Positions 1 to 5,342 of a stretch of 5,342 nt of DNA are shown piece after piece (the stretch's first letter is position 1; each line of letters opens with the position of its first letter). Position numbers and translations under genes: made by a program. The notes below the pieces were generated by a model. That model saw nothing but the letters and a program-made list of their open reading frames with translations, was not told the DNA's origin and did not search any database. This DNA comes from Erysipelotrichaceae bacterium UBA3379 (lineage in GTDB: Bacteria > Bacillota_I > Bacilli_A > Erysipelotrichales > Coprobacillaceae): positions 56,126 to 61,467 of the forward strand of contig DEPZ01000053.1 in NCBI GenBank assembly GCA_002359025.1, written 5' to 3'.

Positions 1-1647
1 GAAAATACAACAGCAATTAAAGATAATAAAATTGTTTGGGACGATAGTTTTATTTATCCAGCTTTACAACAAGATTATAAAGTGAGAATTACTGATCAAG
101 AAGCAGATAGAGGACAAATTCTAGATAGAAATGGAACTGTATTAGCAGGACAAGGAGAAGCTTATTCTGTAGGCCTTGTAAGAGGTAAGTTAAATGGTGA
201 AAATGATTATGAAAAACTTGGAGAACTTTTAGGTTTAAGTAAGGAAAGTATACAAAAGACTATGAGTGCTTCATGGATTAAAGATGATTCATTTGTTCCA
301 TTAAAAACAATATCAAAAAGTGATACTGATTTAGAAAATCAATTATTAAATATACCAGGTGTAAAATTATCTACAACGGAAGTCAGATCATATCCATATG
401 GTAAAATAACTTCTCATGTTGTGGGTTATATGCAAAAAGTAACTGCTGAAGATTTAGAAAAACATAAAGGTGAAGGATATAGTGAGACTTCATATATTGG
501 TAGAAGTGGTATAGAAGCTGCTTATGAAAAAGATTTAAAAGGAAAAGATGGAGTTAAGATTTATATTGTAGATGAAACTGGTGAAGAAGTTTCTATTATA
601 GCAAATCAAGAAAAACAGGATGGTAAAGATATTACTTTAACTATTGATATTGGTTTACAAAGAGATTTGTATAATGCTTATCAAAATGATAAAAGTGCAA
701 GTGTTGCGATGAATCCAAAAACAGGAGAAGTTCTTGCTCTTGTAAGTACACCTACTTTTGATAGTAATGATTTTATTTTAGGTATGTCTACTGATCAATG
801 GAATCAATTAAATAATGATGAAAAGAATCCATTATTAAATAGATTTAAATCTACTGTGGTACCAGGATCTTCTATGAAAGCTATTAGTGCTGGTATTGGA
901 CTAGATACAAAGAGTTTAGATAAAGATAAAGACTTTGGTGCTCAAATGAAATGGCAAAAAGATTCAAGCTGGGGTGATTTCTATGTCACAACATTACATG
1001 CTCCTAAACCAAATAACTTGAAAAATGCATTGATTTATTCTGATAATGTTTATTTTGCTAAAGCAGCATTAGAAATAGGAGCTAAGAATCTAGAATCAGG
1101 ATATAAGAAATTAAAAATTGGTGAAGAAATACCATTTGAGCTTTCATTGAATAAATCACAATATACAAGTGATGATTTTGAAGATGATATTCAAGTTGCA
1201 GACAGTGGTTATGGACAAGGGGAAATTCTTATGAACCCAGTACAACTAGCATCTATATATAGTTCATTTGTTAATGATGGAAATATCATGACACCACATG
1301 TTGTAAAAGATACAGAAACAAAAGTATGGATAGAAGAAGCCTTTACTCAAGAAACAGTTGAGACAATTAAAGAAGGATTAACAGGTGTTATTAGTGATGC
1401 CAATGGAACAGCACATTCATTGTATAATTCAAAATATCAGTTAGCTGGTAAAACAGGAACTGGAGAAATCAAAGCATCACAAGATGATACAACAGGTACA
1501 GAAATTGGATGGATGACTGTTATGACAACAAATGATTCAAATCCTGTTTTAATTACAACGATGGTAGAAGATGTTAAAAATCGTGGTGGTAGTGGATATG
1601 TTGTTAAAAATATAAAAACACCATTATATAACTATTTAGAAAAATAA
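1..1647 (+). CDS. PBP2a/MecA-like class B penicillin-binding protein (transpeptidase), 5'-truncated by the window edge
   Basis: This is a D,D-transpeptidase that cross-links peptidoglycan stem peptides outside the membrane. The frame is open from base 1, so the GTG at 82 is an internal valine and not the start. The 548 visible residues begin at the end of what should be the NTF2-like MecA N-terminal domain. The linker/dimerisation region follows, with GQILDRNGT near residues 38-45. The C-terminal transpeptidase domain has all three active-site motifs: SxxK as PGSSMK (nucleophile Ser at 868-870), SDN at 1039-1047 and KTGTGE from 1450. Several stretches recall staphylococcal PBP2a, such as STVVPGS, WQKD-SWG, ADSGYGQGEIL-NPVQ and NGNI-PH. 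PBP2a has 668 residues, so roughly 110-130 residues, including the membrane anchor, are missing upstream. PBP2a has KSG where this protein has KTG, and STFK where this has SSMK. The family call is firm. Beta-lactam resistance cannot be inferred, because intrinsic MecA_N-type PBPs are common in Firmicutes. Confidence 0.95.
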   Translation, partial: ENTTAIKDNKIVWDDSFIYPALQQDYKVRITDQEADRGQILDRNGTVLAGQGEAYSVGLVRGKLNGENDYEKLGELLGLSKESIQKTMSASWIKDDSFVPLKTISKSDTDLENQLLNIPGVKLSTTEVRSYPYGKITSHVVGYMQKVTAEDLEKHKGEGYSETSYIGRSGIEAAYEKDLKGKDGVKIYIVDETGEEVSIIANQEKQDGKDITLTIDIGLQRDLYNAYQNDKSASVAMNPKTGEVLALVSTPTFDSNDFILGMSTDQWNQLNNDEKNPLLNRFKSTVVPGSSMKAISAGIGLDTKSLDKDKDFGAQMKWQKDSSWGDFYVTTLHAPKPNNLKNALIYSDNVYFAKAALEIGAKNLESGYKKLKIGEEIPFELSLNKSQYTSDDFEDDIQVADSGYGQGEILMNPVQLASIYSSFVNDGNIMTPHVVKDTETKVWIEEAFTQETVETIKEGLTGVISDANGTAHSLYNSKYQLAGKTGTGEIKASQDDTTGTEIGWMTVMTTNDSNPVLITTMVEDVKNRGGSGYVVKNIKTPLYNYLEK

Positions 1648-1661
1648 TTTTAGATAAGAAA

Positions 1662-1700
1662 AAGGGAAATTGTTATAATGCAATTTCCCTTAGCTTTTTT
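1662..1700. terminator. Intrinsic terminator between convergent genes, probably bidirectional
   Basis: An 11-bp perfect stem pairs 1662-1672 (AAGGGAAATTG) with 1681-1691 (CAATTTCCCTT) around an 8-base loop. On the plus strand it is followed by AGC and then six T (1695-1700), 15 bases after the PBP stop codon. Read on the minus strand, the same stem is followed by TTTCTTAT and other T-rich sequence, so it could also end the AAA+/VWA transcript. The stop codon of the VWA gene (1673-1675) lies in the loop, and its last codons form one arm. Confidence 0.8.
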
Positions 1701-3547
1701 ATAAGAACATCTGGTAAAGATTGAATATCTTCTATAAATAGACCTTGAGGATAAGTACGTGTAATTAATGGTGCAGTCTGTATTCCAATACCTATAACAT
1801 CAATATCATGTTCTTTTTTATAGAGATGTGTAAGTTCGTGAATTCTTTTGACACCTTGCGTATCACCATCAGATAAAACAAAGACAAATCCCTTTTTCTG
1901 ACGTTTATATTTCGCAAGTTCCCTTAGTACATACTCTAAAGCAATATCTTCTCTTGTACCACCGGATACATGCATAGAATAGATATTTTTCAGAACTTGT
2001 CTTTTATGACATTCTTTAAAAGAAACAACTTCAGTCATTTGAATAGATGAGTTTCCTAAAGATTTATGTGCTGATATACGAAAAGGGATATGGAGAGTTT
2101 GTAATACTCTTGCAAGTTGGAAACAACCTTTCATGGTATTAATAATTTTCTCTCCACTCATAGATTCACTTGTATCTACAAGAATATAAACACAAAGATC
2201 TTTCTTTTTTCCTTCTTTATATTCTTTAAAAATACGTCCATCAATTGTGGCACGATATAAATTTTGTTGATCAAGTTGTCTGCCATATTCTTTTTTTCGT
2301 TTAACTATATTCTTAGATGCATACATTCTTTCACGTTTTAAAAGACGAGCGAGTTTATTACTTTGAATGATACTTTCTTGTTGGGATCTTAATGCAATTG
2401 CTCCATATTTTGTTGGAGTTATTCTTTGCAAAGATGTATGCATGATTTTGTTATCAAGTTCTTGAGTATTGTCTATTTGTTTTTGAAGTGATTTTTCTTT
2501 TTGCTTTTGTGTTTCTTGTTCACGTTTATGAATTTCTTGAAAGAATTCATATTGTTGTTGTTTTTCTTGTTGGTTTTCTAATTGTTCAATTCTTTGAAAA
2601 TCTTCATCTGATAAATCAAGATTATATTTAGGCTTCGTTTCTTGAGGCGTGTATTCATCTGAAGAAGAATTCTGAAATTGAATAGCAATCTCGCTTTTGG
2701 CAGAAGAAAATAAACTATTAGGAAGGTTGGAAAAAGTAGATGTTGTATTTATTGTTTGTAATATCTCTTTGACTGTTATTTGAATGATAGGTAAACAGAG
2801 TTCTAATATTTGTTTTGCAATAGATAAGCGTTCTTGAGTAGATTTTGTGAGTAACCTTCCTGTAATTGCAAGTTTTTTTATGTCTTGGAATTGATTTGGT
2901 AAATGTTTAGGTAAATAGTAGATAGAATTTTTTAAACTAAATCGATATCCATATGTACATATAGCCATGATTTCTTGAATGAGTTTATCCATAAGAAATG
3001 TATCATTTTGATGATCTTTTTTAAGAAAGGATTTGATAATTGTTTGTCTTGCGTACATTAATGCATTCCATGTTTCAGGATGCTCTTGGCCCATTGCATT
3101 TTCTATTGCGCCATCTTCGATGGCTTTAAGAATCAAAGGGAGATTTGTTGAAATAACATATTCTTGAATAATATCTTTACATTGTTTATATGTTATTTGT
3201 TTATTATAGAAAGATTTTCCGGCTTGTGATGCTGCTTTTTCTTTAGTGAGTGCTTCGTTATATATATGCTGAAACAGATGATAGTCAGTATAGAGTAATG
3301 AAGCAATTTCATGAAAGTTAAGCCCTTCTATAAATAAAAGATATCCTTCTTGATGAAAATGTGATTGATAGAGATAAGGTGTTTGACTTCCTATAGTAAT
3401 TGAAGCTTGATGATGATTTATATGAGTGTAACATTGTTGATGTTCATCAATGATGAGTTTGGTAGGAAGAGGTGAATATACATTGATATGTCTTTTTAAA
3501 CGTTGTTTTTCTTCTTTAGATATCATTTGACTCTTGAGAGAATTCAT
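1673..3547 (-). CDS. VWA (von Willebrand factor A) domain protein, CobT/NorD-like partner of the adjacent AAA+ ATPase
   Basis: The 624-residue protein has no signal peptide or membrane segment and is probably cytoplasmic. The C-terminal VWA domain (about 450-624) has a complete metal-ion-dependent adhesion site: DTSES at 458-462 after the hydrophobic strand CVYILV, a Thr in SGGT (531), and Asp in LSDGD (560-562). The preceding YGRQLD...FKEYKEG...D stretch is arranged like the lead-in to the CobT C-terminal VWA domain. Residues about 314-372 are rich in Q, E and K and probably form a coiled-coil or flexible linker. The N-terminal part (about 60-230) is helical and has GLNFHEIASLLYTD at 75-88. 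This resembles the HExxH-type zincin motif found in some related VWA proteins, but Ser83 replaces the second His. In known MoxR/CobS/NorQ systems the VWA partner binds the ATPase ring and the client. The gene overlaps the AAA+ gene by 32 bp from ATG 3547. ATG 3526 (MISKEEK) is an alternative start with a weak AAGAG upstream. The client is unknown, and CobT itself is unlikely because no cobalamin genes are present. Confidence 0.88.
   Translation of the reverse strand: MNSLKSQMISKEEKQRLKRHINVYSPLPTKLIIDEHQQCYTHINHHQASITIGSQTPYLYQSHFHQEGYLLFIEGLNFHEIASLLYTDYHLFQHIYNEALTKEKAASQAGKSFYNKQITYKQCKDIIQEYVISTNLPLILKAIEDGAIENAMGQEHPETWNALMYARQTIIKSFLKKDHQNDTFLMDKLIQEIMAICTYGYRFSLKNSIYYLPKHLPNQFQDIKKLAITGRLLTKSTQERLSIAKQILELCLPIIQITVKEILQTINTTSTFSNLPNSLFSSAKSEIAIQFQNSSSDEYTPQETKPKYNLDLSDEDFQRIEQLENQQEKQQQYEFFQEIHKREQETQKQKEKSLQKQIDNTQELDNKIMHTSLQRITPTKYGAIALRSQQESIIQSNKLARLLKRERMYASKNIVKRKKEYGRQLDQQNLYRATIDGRIFKEYKEGKKKDLCVYILVDTSESMSGEKIINTMKGCFQLARVLQTLHIPFRISAHKSLGNSSIQMTEVVSFKECHKRQVLKNIYSMHVSGGTREDIALEYVLRELAKYKRQKKGFVFVLSDGDTQGVKRIHELTHLYKKEHDIDVIGIGIQTAPLITRTYPQGLFIEDIQSLPDVLIKKLREIAL
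3516..3547 (-). other. 32-bp overlap of the AAA+ gene 3' end with the VWA gene 5' end
   Basis: The AAA+ gene stops at TAA 3518-3516, while the longest VWA reading frame begins at ATG 3547. The overlap is in different frames, which suggests translational coupling of the two subunits. No clear Shine-Dalgarno precedes ATG 3547. The second in-frame ATG (3526-3524) has AAGAG four bases upstream and would shorten the overlap to 11 bp, so the true VWA start is undecided between the two. Confidence 0.7.
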
Positions 3548-5144
3548 GAATGATTAAAGACATACAAGAAGCTGCAGGACCATCAGTACTCATAATTTGA
3601 TCAACATCTTCTAGATTAAGTATATCATCATCTTCCTGTGCTAAATCACTGATAATTGTTGTTAAGCTCGCTCTTATGACATCACCATCTAAATCCACTG
3701 TTTTATTTGCCCAATTGATTAATGTTCTTAAATCAATACGTTGTGAAGTTTCATCACCCTCACTCATAATGATATTTTGGAATGCATCTTGTAAAGAGGC
3801 CATTTTATATGCTGTCGAATGATCAAGATCACTCTCTTTAACAATAATATGACTCATTTTATCTATTGAAAGTTTAGATAATTTAATTTTATTTTGTATA
3901 CGAGATTTATGAGATAGGTTCATTTCATTTGTTCCAGCATATCCAATATTCATACTTTCAGCAAATCTAAAATGAGGATGAGCATGTATAATTTCTCCAT
4001 TATCTAATATCTTTTGTCTTGTTCCATCTAAAACATCATTCAATGAAGCAATAACATCGCTATCAACCATATTAATCTCATCAAAAATAAACATACCACC
4101 ATATTTCATCATTAATGCAAGAGGCCCATATTCAAATACAGTTTCACCATTTCTTAAAACATATTTACCAAATAGAGTCGACTCATCAACAGAACGACTT
4201 CCTACTAATTTCATAGAAGGTAAACCTAATGCTCCAGCAACAGCTAAAATTTTAGTTGTTTTACCAGTACCAGAAGGCCCATAATAAAGACAAGACCAAG
4301 TCTTACCACGATGAAAAGATTTAATTAAATCAAAATCATTTCTATCTAAATAATCTCTATTGGAAAGATATAATTCTTGATTGTATTGAATTGACTCTTG
4401 TAAGAATAGGGGAAGATCTTTAATTTCTTGAGGAGTAAATAATGGTTGTACTTCAAATGGTTGAAATGTACTTTCTTGATATGTATATTTATTTTGATTT
4501 GATTGTAATGGAAGAAGAATATCTTTGTTTTCTTGGAATAGATATGTATGACATATATTTTCTTTAGAAAATTCAATATGTAGATATTGACATAATTCTT
4601 CTACGGAATCATAGTGTAAAGACATAAAACTTTGTTGATTTAAGATAATATCATTTAATAAATCAACCAATTCATTAGCAATCTGTTCAACAAGTTTATA
4701 TTCATTAGCATCCCAATCTTGACCATGTAAATGCACATTCATATCTAATTGATACCATGATTGATATATAGAGTATAGTTCATCTCTTTGGTAATGATTA
4801 TATATGTATATGATAGAAGTTAGTAATAATCTATATATATATTGAGGTTCAATACAGGCAATAATGAATCTATGATCCAAAGTATCATATTCTAAATAAC
4901 AAGAAGTATTCTTGTGAATATATTGGAATAATAATGAACGTGAAGACTGATAAAGATAAACTTCATCTTCATCAATATCACTCCACACAATTCCTTCAAT
5001 TGCTTTTGTCATATGATCTACTATTGGATAAGTTGTTCCAGGTATAATAGAATCAACTGTTTGATATCCATAAATAATAGAATTCGCATTATATCCAGGG
5101 GAAATAGAATAAGGTTTATATTGTTTTAATTCATCTAATATCAT
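3516..5144 (-). CDS. AAA+ ATPase of the MoxR/CobS/NorQ type with a long N-terminal extension
   Basis: This 542-residue cytoplasmic ATPase is probably the ring-forming motor of a two-component AAA+/VWA chaperone. The C-terminal half carries the AAA+ core. Walker A is GPSGTGKT (residues 289-296, bases 4257-4280), Walker B is MFIFDEIN (Asp355, Glu356), and the sensor 1 region is MNIGYAGTNEMN (Asn399), of the NorQ/CobS style. A candidate arginine finger follows in HKSRIQ (Arg415), and a sensor 2-like Arg lies in DLRTLINWA (Arg473). The first 240 or so residues are rich in Tyr, Ile and acidic residues and match no domain I recognise. CobS, NorQ and CbbQ are much shorter, about 270-330 residues. 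The start is placed at ATG 5144-5142 because AAAGGAG sits six bases upstream. The in-frame ATG at 5171 overlaps the promoter -10 box and precedes the expected transcript start. The gene overlaps the downstream VWA gene, as expected for obligate partners. The ATPase class is secure, but its client is unknown. Confidence 0.9.
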   Translation of the reverse strand: MILDELKQYKPYSISPGYNANSIIYGYQTVDSIIPGTTYPIVDHMTKAIEGIVWSDIDEDEVYLYQSSRSLLFQYIHKNTSCYLEYDTLDHRFIIACIEPQYIYRLLLTSIIYIYNHYQRDELYSIYQSWYQLDMNVHLHGQDWDANEYKLVEQIANELVDLLNDIILNQQSFMSLHYDSVEELCQYLHIEFSKENICHTYLFQENKDILLPLQSNQNKYTYQESTFQPFEVQPLFTPQEIKDLPLFLQESIQYNQELYLSNRDYLDRNDFDLIKSFHRGKTWSCLYYGPSGTGKTTKILAVAGALGLPSMKLVGSRSVDESTLFGKYVLRNGETVFEYGPLALMMKYGGMFIFDEINMVDSDVIASLNDVLDGTRQKILDNGEIIHAHPHFRFAESMNIGYAGTNEMNLSHKSRIQNKIKLSKLSIDKMSHIIVKESDLDHSTAYKMASLQDAFQNIIMSEGDETSQRIDLRTLINWANKTVDLDGDVIRASLTTIISDLAQEDDDILNLEDVDQIMSTDGPAASCMSLIIHEFSQESNDI

Positions 5145-5150
5145 AAATAT

Positions 5151-5157
5151 CTCCTTT
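5151..5157 (-). promoter_or_regulatory. Shine-Dalgarno AAAGGAG that decides the AAA+ start
   Basis: On the minus strand AAAGGAG is followed by ATATTT and then ATG (5144-5142), a normal six-base spacing. The site lies inside the longer open frame that begins at 5171, which shows that the nine extra codons of that frame are not translated. Confidence 0.9.
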
Positions 5158-5169
5158 CGTATGTAATGC

Positions 5170-5199
5170 ATTATATCATGTATCTATATAAGAGTACAA
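5170..5199 (-). promoter_or_regulatory. Sigma-A-type promoter with extended -10, driving the AAA+/VWA operon
   Basis: The minus strand has a perfect TATAAT (5175-5170) preceded by TGA, which makes a TGN extended -10. An imperfect -35 candidate, TTGTAC (5199-5194), lies 18 bases upstream. Transcription would start near 5163, giving a leader of about 18 bases before the ATG. The weak -35 is compatible with an extended -10. The -35 lies in the T-tract of the upstream tRNA terminator. Confidence 0.75.
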
Positions 5200-5221
5200 A
5201 AAAACGATCCGAAGATCGTTT
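5198..5221 (-). terminator. Intrinsic terminator of the tRNA transcript (UUCG tetraloop)
   Basis: Read on the minus strand, AAACGATC (5221-5214) pairs with GATCGTTT (5209-5202) over eight base pairs. The loop is UUCG closed by C-G, an especially stable tetraloop. A run of seven T (5204-5198) overlaps and follows the stem. It begins 12 bases past the CCA end of tRNA-Glu and so ends the tRNA operon. Confidence 0.88.
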
Positions 5222-5232
5222 AATTATCTAAA

Positions 5233-5308
5233 TGGTGACCTGTACGGGATTCGAACCCGTGAATGCATGCGTGAAAGGCATGTGAGTTAACCGTTTCTCC
5301 AACAGGCC
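5233..5308 (-). tRNA. tRNA-Glu (anticodon UUC)
   Basis: This is a complete 76-nt tRNA with an encoded CCA (5235-5233). The acceptor GGCCTGT (5308-5302) pairs with ACAGGTC (5243-5237) with one G-U. The D stem is GAG/CTC with loop AAACGGTTAA. The anticodon stem CATGC/GCATG encloses loop CTTTCAC, which gives anticodon TTC (5275-5273) for GAA/GAG codons. The T arm is ACGGG-TTCGAAT-CCCGT. The discriminator is A (5236), and the acceptor and T arm resemble Bacillus tRNA-Glu. It is the last gene of a minus-strand tRNA transcript. Confidence 0.97.
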
Positions 5309-5310
5309 AC

Positions 5311-5342
5311 TGGCGCTTGAAGTAGGACTCGAACCTACGACC
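5311..5342 (-). tRNA. 3' end of a second tRNA, truncated by the window edge (isotype uncertain, possibly Asn)
   Basis: The minus strand shows a T arm GTAGG-TTCGAGT-CCTAC, the 3' acceptor strand TTCAAGC (5321-5315), discriminator G (5314) and an encoded CCA (5313-5311). The anticodon is outside the window. The G discriminator, the T arm and the position directly before tRNA-Glu would fit tRNA-Asn, as in common Firmicute Asn-Glu clusters, but this is a guess. The matching 5' acceptor should read GCTTGAA. Only two bases separate it from tRNA-Glu, so the two are co-transcribed. Confidence 0.9.

Noticed and set aside
82..84. GTG as a possible start of the PBP gene
   Set aside because: The frame is open back to base 1 and encodes plausible family sequence there, and a start at 82 would remove the required membrane anchor. 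The gene is cut by the window edge.
4346..4576. 76-residue minus-strand open frame
   Set aside because: It lies wholly inside the AAA+ gene in another frame, is composed almost only of K, I, N, Y and H as AT-rich shadows are, and has no ribosome binding site or domain.
4795..4850. TATATA-rich stretches resembling a repeat or promoter cluster
   Set aside because: They encode Tyr/Ile-rich residues of the AAA+ protein in frame and have no regular repeat unit. They are explained by composition.
1673..5144. Annotation as cobaltochelatase subunits CobS and CobT
   Set aside because: The domain types fit, but the AAA+ protein is far longer than CobS, no CobN or cobalamin genes are visible, and the motif match is only at superfamily level.
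1..5342. CRISPR array, insertion sequence, prophage or attachment site, including possible integration at the tRNA
   Set aside because: No spaced direct repeats, transposase, integrase or duplicated tRNA 3' end is seen in the window.

Overview
The window is AT-rich and tightly packed, and reads as chromosomal DNA from a low-GC Firmicute. The evidence is a MecA/PBP2a-type class B penicillin-binding protein, AAAGGAG-type ribosome binding, a tRNA-Glu that closely follows the Bacillus pattern with an encoded CCA, and intrinsic hairpin/T-tract terminators. An Erysipelotrichia-like gut bacterium would fit the composition and gene content, but that placement is an impression and not a demonstration.

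Layout. Bases 1-1647 (+) hold the C-terminal 548 codons of a PBP2a-like transpeptidase whose N terminus lies outside the window. It converges on a two-gene minus-strand operon across a shared, probably bidirectional hairpin (1662-1700). In transcription order the operon contains an AAA+ ATPase of the MoxR/CobS/NorQ type (3516-5144) and a VWA-domain protein of the CobT/NorD type (1673-3547). The two genes overlap by up to 32 bp. The operon has a good extended -10 promoter (5170-5199) and a strong Shine-Dalgarno (5151-5157). Together these set the AAA+ start at 5144, not at the in-frame upstream ATG at 5171, which lies in the -10 box. Upstream are a UUCG-loop terminator (5198-5221), a complete tRNA-Glu(UUC) (5233-5308) and the 3' end of a second tRNA (5311-5342), all on the minus strand. 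Nothing longer than about 90 bases is without a gene.

How the genes relate. The AAA+ and VWA proteins almost certainly work together. In the related pairs CobS/CobT, NorQ/NorD and CbbQ/CbbO, a hexameric ATPase and a MIDAS-bearing VWA partner remodel a client protein, usually to insert or mobilise a metal or cofactor. No client such as CobN, a NO reductase or Rubisco is visible here, so the client is unknown. The VWA protein also carries a zincin-like HExx motif that appears to have lost its second histidine. This orphan pair is the most interesting part of the window. The PBP is an independent cell-wall gene.
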